NCBI GenBank assembly: GCA_021732995.1
Contig: JAKFWA010000117.1
Span: forward strand, 1-45,450
Source of the DNA: Planctomycetaceae bacterium
GTDB taxonomy: Bacteria; Planctomycetota; Planctomycetia; Planctomycetales; Planctomycetaceae
DNA: 45,450 nucleotides
Direction: 5' to 3'
The notes under the pieces are model-generated. The model saw only the letters and a list, made by a program, of their open reading frames with translations. It was not told the DNA's origin and made no database searches. Shown piece by piece: positions 1-9,010 of this stretch (position 1 is the first letter of the stretch; every line of letters starts with the position of its first letter). The position numbers and the translations under genes are program-made.

Positions 1-29
1 TCCCCGCACGCGGGGCGAGGGGAGAAACG
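1..29 (-). repeat. Dispersed GC-rich palindrome, family A (cut by window edge)
   Basis: Read on the minus strand this begins TTTCTCCCCTCGCCCC, the same opening as the copies near 1083 and 45414. It continues into a GC loop and is cut by the window start. It is intergenic, upstream of hemQ. Function unknown. Confidence 0.55.
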
Positions 30-175
30 TTGTCTTCTGCAGACGCGAATGCATATCTCGGACTCAGGTTCTAAGATGCACGTCGCTGTCGAATTCAAAC
101 GATCAACCTGATGAGAACGCCGCGATTCACACTCGCGCGTTGCACGTTCATAGAAAACACAGAGGAGCCCCCTTC

Positions 176-1021
176 ATGAGTCATGGCCATCATCCCGGCG
201 CCGAACAGTTGCCACCTCCGACCATCAACATGAGCAGCGGCTGGCATTGCCTGCATCTCTTCTACAGCGTCAACCAATCAGAACTGCGGCAGGTGCACGA
301 GCATCATCGCGCGGAGGGCCGCGAACAGCTCGCGCAGATCCTGAGTTCCGATCGCGAAGGCGCACCGCAGCGCATTCAGACCTGGGTGGTGTCCGGCGGT
401 AAGGCGGATCTCGGCCTGATGATCATGGACCCGGACCCGCTCAAGATCGACAGCGTCAAGCATGCGATCCGCACCAGCCGGTTGGGAACGGTCCTCAAGC
501 CAGCCTGGTCCTTTGTGTCGATCAGCGAAGTGTCCGAGTACGTGCCCTCCGTTGAACAGTATGCCGAGCGACTGAAGCTCGACGGCACTGATCCGAACGA
601 TCCCGCTTTCGCAGCGAAGATCCGGGCTTACGAAGGCCGCCTGCCCGCGATGAACAAGCAACGCCTCTACCCGGACTTCCCCCCGTACCCGGTGGCGTGC
701 TTCTACCCGATGAACAAGATCCGCCATCCGCACGCTAACTGGTATCAGGAGCCGTTCAGCAGCCGCTCAAAGATGATGTCCGAGCATGCCACCAGCGGTA
801 TCAAGTTCGCCGGTAAGGTGTCGCAGTTCATCACCGCGTCGACCGGCTTCGATGACTGGGAATGGGGAGTCACCCTGTGGGGCCGCGCTCCGGAACACAT
901 CAAGGACATCGTTTACACCATGCGCTTTGATGAGGCGTCCGCGCGGTACGCCGAGTTTGGTCCGTTCTACGTCGGCTATGTGCTGTCACCAACCGATGCG
1001 CTGGCTCAAGTGAAGCTGTAA
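176..1021 (+). CDS. hemQ: Coproheme decarboxylase HemQ (chlorite dismutase family)
   Basis: A 281-residue protein of the chlorite-dismutase-like haem family. HemQ oxidatively decarboxylates coproheme III to haem b, the last step of the coproporphyrin-dependent haem pathway. The C-terminal half carries the family signature: YPMNKIR (Tyr177, matching the catalytic tyrosine of HemQ), NWY, an MM..H segment (His204, matching the proximal haem ligand), DDWEWGVTLW and MRFDEASARYAEFGPFYVG. The ATG at 176 was chosen because AGAGGAG lies 8 nt upstream; an in-frame ATG at 140 has no such site. The histidine-rich N-terminus is not conserved. No other haem gene is in the window, so it appears to be transcribed alone. 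The HemQ assignment rather than a true chlorite dismutase follows from the YPMxK motif. Confidence 0.93.
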   Translation: MSHGHHPGAEQLPPPTINMSSGWHCLHLFYSVNQSELRQVHEHHRAEGREQLAQILSSDREGAPQRIQTWVVSGGKADLGLMIMDPDPLKIDSVKHAIRTSRLGTVLKPAWSFVSISEVSEYVPSVEQYAERLKLDGTDPNDPAFAAKIRAYEGRLPAMNKQRLYPDFPPYPVACFYPMNKIRHPHANWYQEPFSSRSKMMSEHATSGIKFAGKVSQFITASTGFDDWEWGVTLWGRAPEHIKDIVYTMRFDEASARYAEFGPFYVGYVLSPTDALAQVKL

Positions 1022-1082
1022 CGCTGCGACGAGGTAAAACCTCAATTGTTTATTGATAGCCACAATAATATTCGTGTGACAA

Positions 1083-1127
1083 TCTCCCCTCGCCCCGGTA
1101 TTCCGGGGAGAGGGGTCGGGGGGTGAG
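1083..1127 (+). repeat. Dispersed GC-rich palindrome, family A
   Basis: TCTCCCCTCGCCCCGG, a short loop, then CCGGGGAGAGGGGTCGG form an imperfect hairpin followed by a G run. The same unit occurs at the window start (inverted), near 20963 and at the window end. It sits in the 256-nt gap between hemQ and the M32 peptidase gene. Confidence 0.7.
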
Positions 1128-1169
1128 TGGCTAGGTCGGCTTTATCCCCCTCAACCGGCCTGGCGGCCA

Positions 1170-1198
1170 CCTTCTCCCCCTTGCGAAGGGGGAGAAGG
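1170..1198. repeat. Perfect 13-bp inverted repeat
   Basis: CCTTCTCCCCCTT is followed by GCG and then its exact reverse complement. It is just downstream of the family A palindrome in the same intergenic gap. It may help terminate hemQ transcription, but no T run follows. Confidence 0.6.
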
Positions 1199-1277
1199 AT
1201 TTCGGGCGACGCTCCGGCTTTCGTCCTCCTCCTTCTTATCCCGAACAATTCAACGCAGGCAACAATCAGGATTAGCG

Positions 1278-2798
1278 ATGGCCACGACAACGGATCTGTA
1301 TGGCGAGTTGATTGAGCGAATGAAGAAGACGGTACTGCTGGGTTCCTGCTCATCGGTATTGGGTTGGGACGAGCAAACCTATCTGCCACCGGGCGGTGGA
1401 GAGCATCGAGCGAATCAGCTCGCGCTGCTGGCCGGTATGACGCACGAACGCGCGACTCATCCACGTGTCGGTGAGTTGTTGAGTGAGCTTGAATCGCGTT
1501 CAGATCTCGGAGCTGATGGCAGCGACGAGCAGGTTGTCATCCGGGAAGCTCGGCGGTCGTACAACCGCGCGACCAAGCTGCCCCAGAAGTTGGTCGAAGA
1601 GTTGTCGCATACGACGACTCTGGCACAACAAGCCTGGGTCGGTGCTCGCAAAGCGAAGAGCTTCCCGCAGTTTGAACCGTGGCTGGCCAAGGTCCTGAAG
1701 CTCAAGCGCGAAGAAGCATCCGCGATCGGTTATGGCAACGGCGTGCCGTATGACGCTCTGCTGGATGACTACGAACCCGGCGCGACAGCAGAATCAATCG
1801 CGGCGGCCTTTCGTCCGTTGCGTGAGGAACTGGTGAAACTCGTCGCAGCGATCGTCGATTCCGATCGTCACCCGCAACACGAAATCCTGACGCGCCGTTA
1901 TCCGATTGATGCGCAGCGCGAATTCGCAACTCAAGCGGCGAAAGCGATTGGCTTCAGCTTCGAAGATGGACGGCTCGACGTTGCCGCGCATCCGTTCTGC
2001 AGCGGCTTCGGTCCCGGCGACTGCCGGCTGACGACGCGTTACGACGAGCAGCACTTCCCCGGTGCTTTCTTCGGCGTGCTGCATGAAGCCGGACATGGCA
2101 TCTACGAGCAAGGTCTGAATCGCGAGGCCTACGGCACGGGACTCGGCGAGACCACGTCGCTCGGCATTCACGAATCGCAATCGCGGATGTGGGAAAACCT
2201 GGTCGGTCGCAGCCGGCCGTTCTGGCAGCATTTCTTCCCGCAGGCGAAAGCAGCCTTCACGGAAGCACTCAGCAGCGTGACGGTCGATGACTTCTATGCC
2301 GCCATCAACGACGTGCGACCATCGTTCATTCGCGTCGAAGCCGACGAGTGCACTTACAACCTGCACATCATGCTGCGGTTTGAGATCGAGCAGGCCATGC
2401 TGGCCGGTGATCTGCAGACTCCCGATGTGCCCGGCGTGTGGAATGAGACTTTCGAAAAGTTCTTCGGCCTGACGCCGCCGCACGACTCGTTTGGTTGTCT
2501 GCAGGATATTCACTGGAGCGCCGGGCTGTTCGGCTACTTCCCGACCTACGCGCTGGGCAACATGTACGCCGCTCAGTTCTTCGAGACCGCTGACCAGACT
2601 TTGGGAGGTCTGTCAGCGCAGTTCGCCCGAGGTGAATTTGCTCCGCTGAAACAATGGCTCAACGAACATATTCATCAACAAGGCAAACGCTTCCGTGCTC
2701 AAGAACTGGTACAGCGTGTGACCGGCCGTCCTCTTTCGCACGAGCCGCTGCTGCGTCATCTGCACGCCCGATTTGATCCACTTTACGGGGTCAAATAG
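1278..2798 (+). CDS. M32-family carboxypeptidase (carboxypeptidase Taq type)
   Basis: A 506-residue zinc metallocarboxypeptidase, the usual length for family M32, which removes C-terminal residues from peptides in the cytoplasm. The zinc site is visible as HEAGH at residues 269-273, with the third ligand in IHESQSR (Glu299). The flanking segments GVLHEAGHGIYEQGL and ESQSRMWENLVGR, and the N-terminal GWDEQTYLPPGG, are typical of the family. There is no signal peptide. The start at 1278 has AGGA about 7 nt upstream. It appears monocistronic: palindromic repeats lie before it and a Tat-leader gene after it. Confidence 0.95.
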   Translation: MATTTDLYGELIERMKKTVLLGSCSSVLGWDEQTYLPPGGGEHRANQLALLAGMTHERATHPRVGELLSELESRSDLGADGSDEQVVIREARRSYNRATKLPQKLVEELSHTTTLAQQAWVGARKAKSFPQFEPWLAKVLKLKREEASAIGYGNGVPYDALLDDYEPGATAESIAAAFRPLREELVKLVAAIVDSDRHPQHEILTRRYPIDAQREFATQAAKAIGFSFEDGRLDVAAHPFCSGFGPGDCRLTTRYDEQHFPGAFFGVLHEAGHGIYEQGLNREAYGTGLGETTSLGIHESQSRMWENLVGRSRPFWQHFFPQAKAAFTEALSSVTVDDFYAAINDVRPSFIRVEADECTYNLHIMLRFEIEQAMLAGDLQTPDVPGVWNETFEKFFGLTPPHDSFGCLQDIHWSAGLFGYFPTYALGNMYAAQFFETADQTLGGLSAQFARGEFAPLKQWLNEHIHQQGKRFRAQELVQRVTGRPLSHEPLLRHLHARFDPLYGVK

Positions 2799-2929
2799 GT
2801 CAAAACTCGTAGCGGGATAAAAACCTCATCACGTGTTTTCGCCACGGAAATGCTTCGCGCGACTGCGTCGGGAATGGGTATGCTACGGACACTCTGAATC
2901 GTCCTATTCCCCACGCAGGAGTTGTGATC

Positions 2930-4498
2930 ATGAGTCGCACCCCAACATCGCGGCGCGAGTTTCTGGCAGACGTTGGTCGCGGCATGCTGGCTGCCGGAGT
3001 GACGGCGTCGTTCGCCTCGGACCTGGGACTGGTCAGTGCTCGAGCCTTTGAAGACGTCCCGAAGTCGCGACTCAAGTTCGGCAACCGCGATCGGCTGGTT
3101 GACCAACTGCAAACGATCGAACCCGGCAAGCTGTTGCCGTGGATCGCTCAGGAACTGAAGAGCGGCACCGAAGTCAAAGAGTTCATTGCCGCAGCAGCTC
3201 TGGCCAACGCTCGAGTGTTCGGCGGTGAGGACTACATCGGTTTTCACACCTTCATGGCGCTGTCCCCGGCCTTGCACATGGCTGATGAAATGCCTTCGGG
3301 CCTGCGAGCCTTGCCGACGATGAAGGTGCTCTACCGGCACGCCTCGCGGCTCAAGGACAAAGGCAACCGCGAGGATACCCTGCGACCGGTGGAACTCAGC
3401 GAGACCAGCGAGCGATCACCAAACGCGGCGCAGATTCGCGAGGCGGTTCACGCTCGTCAAATCGCTCCGGCCGAACAACTCTTCGCGGCCGCAACTCGCC
3501 AGTCCGCTGAGGGCGCCTGGAACTCGCTGCTGGAAACCGTGCAGGAAGCGCCGGAAGTGCACCGTGTGGTCCTGGCTCATCGAGCCTGGGACATGCTGGA
3601 ACTCGTCGGACAGGAACACGCCGAAACGCTGCTGCGGCAATCGCTGCGATACTGCGTGAAGAACGATCAATGGCGGGAACGGCTCAATAATCAGGTCACC
3701 AACACGCTCGCGAAGGTGATGGAGCAGCACAAGCTGGAAGGTCGTCCGCGCGGTGATCGCGTTGCGAACCCGATGTGGCTCGAACGCTTCAGCCAGACGC
3801 TGTTCACATCCACTCCCGAGCAAGCAGCCGACGCCGTGGGCGGTGCGCTGGCGGAAGGCTTTGATCCTGAAGTCATCGGCGAGGCCATCGCGATCACCGC
3901 CAATCAACTGGTGCTGCGCGACGGTGGACGTACTCAACGCGAAGTGCAGGCCAACAAGCCGCTGGGCAGCGTGCATGGCGATTCGATCGGCGTGCATGCC
4001 TGCGATTCCGCGAACGCATGGCGCCACATCGCTCGTGTCAGCAACTCACGCAACGCCTCGGCCAGTTTGATTCTAGCCGGGTACCAGGTCGCTCAAGATC
4101 GCATTCAACGCGGCGGCAACTTCATGGAATGGCAGCCTCGACCGTATGCCGAACAACTGGAGAAGGTCACGGCCACAACGCCAGACAAGTTATTGTCTGA
4201 ACTCGACGGAGCGATCCGCGAGAAGAATCAGGATCTGGCGTGCGCGATCACTCAGAAGTACTGCAACCTCGGCTTCATGACACGCGACGTCTTCCAGCTC
4301 TGCCTGAAGTACGCACTCAGCGAAGACGGTGCTCTGCACGCTGAAAAGTATTACCGCACGACGAGCGACGAGTTCGCCCGCACCAGTTCCGCGTTCCGGG
4401 ATCGCCAGGTGGTCGCGCTGGCCCGAGTCACCGCCAGCGCCTACGGCTACAAGGCTCCCGGCTATGAGGAAGCCACTCAGTTGCTGACTCGCAGCTAA
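2930..4498 (+). CDS. Tat-exported protein of unknown function
   Basis: A 522-residue protein opening with a twin-arginine leader (SRREFLADVGRGMLAAG), so export in folded form is likely. I do not recognise a catalytic domain. The mature part is mostly helical, with repeated Ala/Leu/Arg-rich segments, and contains HTFMALSPALHMADEMP and GSVHGDSIGVHACDSANAW, either of which could hold metal or cofactor ligands. An ATG at 2930 is preferred over the in-frame GTG at 2924 because AGGAG at 2917-2921 is properly spaced only from 2930. The gene stands between the M32 peptidase and dprA with no obvious operon partner. Large Tat-leader proteins of unknown function are common in planctomycetes. Confidence 0.8.
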   Translation: MSRTPTSRREFLADVGRGMLAAGVTASFASDLGLVSARAFEDVPKSRLKFGNRDRLVDQLQTIEPGKLLPWIAQELKSGTEVKEFIAAAALANARVFGGEDYIGFHTFMALSPALHMADEMPSGLRALPTMKVLYRHASRLKDKGNREDTLRPVELSETSERSPNAAQIREAVHARQIAPAEQLFAAATRQSAEGAWNSLLETVQEAPEVHRVVLAHRAWDMLELVGQEHAETLLRQSLRYCVKNDQWRERLNNQVTNTLAKVMEQHKLEGRPRGDRVANPMWLERFSQTLFTSTPEQAADAVGGALAEGFDPEVIGEAIAITANQLVLRDGGRTQREVQANKPLGSVHGDSIGVHACDSANAWRHIARVSNSRNASASLILAGYQVAQDRIQRGGNFMEWQPRPYAEQLEKVTATTPDKLLSELDGAIREKNQDLACAITQKYCNLGFMTRDVFQLCLKYALSEDGALHAEKYYRTTSDEFARTSSAFRDRQVVALARVTASAYGYKAPGYEEATQLLTRS

Positions 4499-4522
4499 CC
4501 GGGCTCGATGAGAACGTCTGAT

Positions 4523-4582
4523 AGAGGCACAGAGAGTGAAGTTTCGGCTGCGTTCACCGATCTTCGCGGCCTCTGTGCCTCT
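4523..4582. repeat. 12-bp inverted repeat in the 302-nt gap before dprA
   Basis: AGAGGCACAGAG at 4523-4534 is matched by its exact reverse complement at 4571-4582, with a 36-nt loop. It is 25 nt past the upstream stop codon. There is no strong T tract, so it is either a weak terminator or a dispersed palindrome. I saw nothing else in the gap 4499-4800. Confidence 0.55.
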
Positions 4583-4800
4583 CTCGTTGTAAAGCGTGCT
4601 CGGAACGCGATCCGTTGGTGATCGCGTTCTCGTGTCGTAAAGGTCGCCTGAGTTTCCGGAACTCAGGTATGTGCATCCGCAATGAGTGCGACTCGCGCGG
4701 CTGCTCCTCACTTCCCTTTTGCAAAGGACGCTCCTGAACTAAACCACTTAACATTACAGCACGTGAACAGCGTCCCATCTAAATTCCGTCGGAAAGACTG

Positions 4801-5937
4801 ATGCCCAGTGACAACCCACCCGCCGCGATGACGGATGACACTCGGGCCATCCTGCGGCTGCATCTGGTGAATGGCGTGGGGCCGGTGATTCAGGAACGGC
4901 TGCTGGCGGCTTATGGCTCGGCGGAACGAGTGCTCAATGCCTCGGTTGCGGAACTCAAGGAAGTGGAAGGCGTCGGGCCGAAGTTGGCGAGTGCCATTAC
5001 AGCCGCGAAAAATTCCGAGGAAGCAGACAGCGAATGGGAACGCTGCGAAGCGGCTGGCTACCGCATACTCACCCGAGGCGCTGAGAGCTACCCGCAGAAC
5101 CTGGCTGAGATTCCGGACGCTCCACCGCTGTTGTATTGCCGGGGCGAACTGCTGCCGCGCGATCAACTGGCGATCGCGGTTGTGGGTTCAAGACGCTGTT
5201 CGATTTATGGGACTCAGCAAGCCGAAAAGCTGTCGGCGGCGCTGGCTCGCGCGGGAGTGACGATCGTCAGTGGACTCGCGCGAGGCATCGACGCGGCGGC
5301 GCATCGCGGAGCGCTTTCGGTCGGCGGTCGCACGCTGGCGATCTCGGCGACCGGCGTTGCGAACATCTACCCGGAAGAGCACGCCGAGTTGGCTGAGCAG
5401 ATCTCAAACAGCGGAGCGGTGCTGTCCGAGTTCCGGTTGGATCAGCATCCTTCGCCGGGACTGTTTCCGCAGCGCAATCGGATCATCAGCGGATTGTCGT
5501 TGGGCGTGCTGATTATCGAAGCGACGCGCAACAGCGGGTCTCTGCACACTGCGCGGCATGCGACTGAGCAAGGCCGCGAGGTCATGGCCGTGCCCGGTCG
5601 GATCGACAGTCTGGCGAGCGAGGGTTGTCATGATCTCATTCGCGACGGCGCGATTCTCATTCGTCATGCGGATGATGTGCTTGCGGCACTCGGCCCGCTG
5701 ATGAAGCCGGTCAAGACCGCGCAGGATGAAGAGGTCCGCTCGCCGCGCGAACTCAGCCTGAATGATCAGGAGCGCGCCGTGCTCAACCTGATCGCGGACG
5801 ACCCGCGGCATCTGGATGAGATTCTGCGTTCGACCGCTCTGGACGCGTCGCGAGTGCTGGCGACGATCACGGTGCTGGAGATGAAGCGACTCGTGCGACG
5901 CCTGCCCGGCGGATATTTCGTGCGTTCGCTTTTCTGA
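4801..5937 (+). CDS. dprA: DNA-processing protein DprA (Smf)
   Basis: A 378-residue DprA. In transformable bacteria it binds incoming single-stranded DNA and loads RecA; it is widely conserved outside them too. An N-terminal helix-hairpin-helix-like region (about 15-70) has VNGVGP and VEGVGPKLA. The Rossmann-like core (about 80-295) shows VVGSRRCSIYG (near 127), IVSGLARGIDAAAH (near 155), GVANIYPEEH, FPQRNRIISGLS and ATRNSGSLHTARHA. A C-terminal winged-helix segment (about 310-375) is also present. Length is normal. uvrA follows after 83 nt on the same strand, a plausible DNA-maintenance pairing. Confidence 0.95.
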   Translation: MPSDNPPAAMTDDTRAILRLHLVNGVGPVIQERLLAAYGSAERVLNASVAELKEVEGVGPKLASAITAAKNSEEADSEWERCEAAGYRILTRGAESYPQNLAEIPDAPPLLYCRGELLPRDQLAIAVVGSRRCSIYGTQQAEKLSAALARAGVTIVSGLARGIDAAAHRGALSVGGRTLAISATGVANIYPEEHAELAEQISNSGAVLSEFRLDQHPSPGLFPQRNRIISGLSLGVLIIEATRNSGSLHTARHATEQGREVMAVPGRIDSLASEGCHDLIRDGAILIRHADDVLAALGPLMKPVKTAQDEEVRSPRELSLNDQERAVLNLIADDPRHLDEILRSTALDASRVLATITVLEMKRLVRRLPGGYFVRSLF

Positions 5938-6020
5938 CAAACGATCGCGGTCCGATACCATGACGACCATCGCCGAGTCACCGTCGGCCGCTGATCGTGT
6001 TTTCGTCTGAGGACTCTTTC

Positions 6021-8669
6021 TTGAAATCGTCCGCTCGCAAGAAGACCGCCACCATCAAACAGGCCGAGAAGGCATCATCTGCTGTCGGGACAACACCGTT
6101 CGCGCGCTGGCTGCGAGTGCGCGGGGCTCGCACGCACAACCTCAAGAACATCGATGTCGACATCCCGCGCGATCAGCTTGTGGTGATTACGGGAGTAAGC
6201 GGCAGCGGCAAGAGTTCGCTGGCCTTTGACACTCTCTTCGCGGAAGGGCAGCGGCGTTATCTGGAAAGTCTGTCGGCCCATACGCGGCAGTTCCTGCATC
6301 AGCTCGAACGGCCGGATGTGGATTCTATCACGGGTCTCGCGCCGACGATCTGTGTGGATCAGCGCGTCTCCGCCGCGCGAGTCCGCAGCACGCTCGCGAC
6401 GACTACCGAGATCTATGACTACCTGCGTCTGCTCTACGCGCGAGCCGGGCAGGCACATTGTCCCGATTGTCATGAGCCAGTGTCGCAGCAGAGCGTCGAC
6501 ACCATCATCGACCGCATCATGCAGATGGAGGCCAGTCGTAAAGTGATGCTGCTGGCTCCGCAGGTGACGGGCCGGAAGGGCGCTCATCGCGAAGTGTTCG
6601 AAAAAATCTGCAAGGCTGGCTTCGTGCGAGCACGCGTCGACGGTGAGATCGTCGACGCCGCGGCTCCGCCGGACCTGCCGCGCAGCAAGACGCATACGAT
6701 CGAAGCGATTGTCGATCGCATCATCGTCAAGCCCGGCATCGAGCCTCGACTGCGTGAATCCATCGAGCTGACATTGAAGCACGGCGACGGCGTGTGCCTC
6801 GTCAGCGAGCTTGAGGGCGAGACGTGGCAGGACCGGCTTTACAGCAGCAAGTGCGCGTGCCCCAAGTGCGGCGTCAGCTATCCGTCGCTCGAACCGCGTA
6901 CGTTCAGCTTCAACAGTCCGTATGGTGCCTGCCCGACGTGTCGCGGTCTGGGACGTGTTGCGACCGAAGATTCCGACGAGCACGAGTTGCTGCAACGACC
7001 GGTGTGTCCTGATTGCGGCGGCGCTCGCATCGGACGCTTTGCTCGCGCGGTCACGTTCGAACAACGTAGTCTGCCGCACGTCGTGGCGGACTCAGTCGAT
7101 CAGGCGCTCGCCTGGTTTGAAGAGGTTGCTCTCAACCCGGCTTATCACGGAGACAGCAACAGTGAGCAGATGCTGGCGGCACGCAGTGTTCTGCCAGAGA
7201 TCGTCAATCGACTGAAATTCCTGCAGCGAGTGGGCGTCGGCTACCTGCAACTGGATCGTCCGGCTCGGTCGCTTTCAGGCGGCGAGTTTCAACGCGCGCG
7301 ATTGGCTAGTTGCCTCGGCACGGCCTTGATCGGCGTCTGCTACGTGCTGGATGAACCGACGATCGGTCTGCACCCGCGCGACACCAGTCGTCTGATCAAT
7401 GTGTTGCGTGACCTGCGCGAGCGCGGCAACAGCGTGATCGTCGTCGAGCACGATCTCGAAGTCATGCAGGCTGCGGACTGGCTGATTGATCTCGGTCCCG
7501 GCGCAGGAGTTTCCGGCGGACAGATTGTTTCGATCGGCACGCCGGCAGAAGTGGCACAAGCAGACACCGCGACGGCTCGATTCCTCAACGTCCGGCAATC
7601 ACCGGCATCGAAGTCGGACAAGAAGGTTGCCACGACGGCTTCCAAGAATGATGCAACTGCTGCGATCACTCTGACCGGTTGCGATGCTCACAATCTGCAG
7701 AACGTGACTGCGACCATTCCGCTCGGCAAGTTCGTGGCCGTCACGGGAGTCAGCGGGTCGGGCAAAACGTCGCTGATCGAGCACACGCTGGTGCCCGCCG
7801 TGAAGTACGCCCTGAAGCAGCGTGAGCGTGCGAGCCTTCGTGAACTTCGCGCACTGGGGCTGCCGTGTGATGCCATTCAAGGTGCCGATCAACTCGATCG
7901 CATTGTCGTCGTTGATCAGACGCCGATCGGACGTTCGGGGCGCTCGAACCCGGCGACTCATTCAGGCATCTGGGATGAAGTGCGGCGCCTGATGGCGAAG
8001 ACTCGCACGGCCCGGTTGCGGGGATATGGCTCGAAGCGTTTTAGTTTTCTCTCGCCCGAAGGCCGTTGCCCGACGTGTCAGGGGCAGGGTGTGCGGCGGG
8101 TTCAAATGAACTTCCTGCCGGATCTGGTCGTCACCTGCCCGGCCTGTCGCGGAGCACGCTTCAACCCGCAGACGCTGGCCGTGCAGTTCAAAGAGAAGAA
8201 CGTTGCGGAGATCCTCAAACTGCAGATCGATGCCGCTGCCGAGTTCTTCAGCAACGTGCCGAAAATCACGCAGGTACTCGAAACGATGTCGAGCGTCGGG
8301 CTCGGCTATGTGGAGCTTGGTCAGTCCTCGCACACGCTCTCTGGTGGCGAAGCTCAGCGTGTGAAGCTGGCGACTGAGCTGGCCAAGGGCGGCAGCGAAC
8401 GCACTCTGTACGTGCTCGACGAACCCACAACCGGGCTGCACCCTGCCGACACCGAACAACTGATTGGCGTGCTACGGCGCCTGGTTGATGGTGGTCAGAC
8501 GGTCGTTGTCGTGGAACACAACCTGGATGTCATTCGCTCCGCAGACTGCGTAATCGACATGGGGCCCGAAGGCGGCGTGCACGGCGGCCAGGTGATTTTC
8601 AGCGGTTCTTTGGACGACGCCAGATGGCGTTCTTCCGCCAGTCCGACCGCCGTCGCTCTCGATGACTGA
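6021..8669 (+). CDS. uvrA: Excinuclease ABC subunit UvrA, short form
   Basis: An 882-residue UvrA, the damage-sensing ATPase of nucleotide excision repair. Both ABC halves are complete. The first has Walker A GVSGSGKSS (58-66), the UvrB-binding region, the CPKCG...CPTCRGLG zinc module, signature LSGGEFQRARLA and Walker B VCYVLDEPTIGLH. The second has GVSGSGKTS, the GRCPTCQGQG...CPACRGARF zinc module, LSGGEAQRVKLA and LYVLDEPTTGLH. It is shorter than the usual ~940 because most of the insertion between the first zinc module and CPDCGGARIG is missing. The TTG at 6021 was chosen over GTG 5997 because GAGGA sits 7 nt upstream. It could be the main UvrA or a UvrA2-type paralogue. Confidence 0.93.
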   Translation: MKSSARKKTATIKQAEKASSAVGTTPFARWLRVRGARTHNLKNIDVDIPRDQLVVITGVSGSGKSSLAFDTLFAEGQRRYLESLSAHTRQFLHQLERPDVDSITGLAPTICVDQRVSAARVRSTLATTTEIYDYLRLLYARAGQAHCPDCHEPVSQQSVDTIIDRIMQMEASRKVMLLAPQVTGRKGAHREVFEKICKAGFVRARVDGEIVDAAAPPDLPRSKTHTIEAIVDRIIVKPGIEPRLRESIELTLKHGDGVCLVSELEGETWQDRLYSSKCACPKCGVSYPSLEPRTFSFNSPYGACPTCRGLGRVATEDSDEHELLQRPVCPDCGGARIGRFARAVTFEQRSLPHVVADSVDQALAWFEEVALNPAYHGDSNSEQMLAARSVLPEIVNRLKFLQRVGVGYLQLDRPARSLSGGEFQRARLASCLGTALIGVCYVLDEPTIGLHPRDTSRLINVLRDLRERGNSVIVVEHDLEVMQAADWLIDLGPGAGVSGGQIVSIGTPAEVAQADTATARFLNVRQSPASKSDKKVATTASKNDATAAITLTGCDAHNLQNVTATIPLGKFVAVTGVSGSGKTSLIEHTLVPAVKYALKQRERASLRELRALGLPCDAIQGADQLDRIVVVDQTPIGRSGRSNPATHSGIWDEVRRLMAKTRTARLRGYGSKRFSFLSPEGRCPTCQGQGVRRVQMNFLPDLVVTCPACRGARFNPQTLAVQFKEKNVAEILKLQIDAAAEFFSNVPKITQVLETMSSVGLGYVELGQSSHTLSGGEAQRVKLATELAKGGSERTLYVLDEPTTGLHPADTEQLIGVLRRLVDGGQTVVVVEHNLDVIRSADCVIDMGPEGGVHGGQVIFSGSLDDARWRSSASPTAVALDD

Positions 8670-8850
8670 CGGGCAGGTGATATACTGTGTCCAATTGTGT
8701 TGATATTAGCTTGAATCAGATACTTTTGCGTGGCCGGGCTTACAAAAGTTGGATTCCGCCCGCCGCAACCTCAAAAAAACTTTCCAAAAGTAGACGAACT
8801 CTCTGCCGACCTAAGCCGGTAATTCTGATGTTCAAGCGACTTAAAAACTG

Positions 8851-8876
8851 ACAAGGACAAGTTCCGAAGTCCTTGT
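8851..8876 (+). promoter_or_regulatory. 8-bp hairpin in the long leader of the DUF1501 gene
   Basis: ACAAGGAC, a 10-nt loop, then GTCCTTGT. It lies in the 341-nt gap (8670-9010) between uvrA and the DUF1501 gene. Only a short TTT follows, so it is a weak terminator for uvrA or a leader structure. The rest of the gap is comparatively AT-rich and probably holds the promoter; I cannot place the boxes. Confidence 0.35.
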
Positions 8877-9010
8877 TTGCAACTCAAACTCGTTTAGACT
8901 CGCATTTGACAATCAGCACGGCTGCACGAGGGAATTCCGGCTGTTCTGCTGGCCATTGCGACGACAATACACTCAAGGTTGACGAATCCTTTTTGAAAGG
9001 GCATACGACA

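Noticed and set aside
1042-1464. 140-codon minus-strand ORF over the gap before the M32 gene
   Set aside because: It runs through palindromic repeats and into the M32 gene, and its translation shows no domain.
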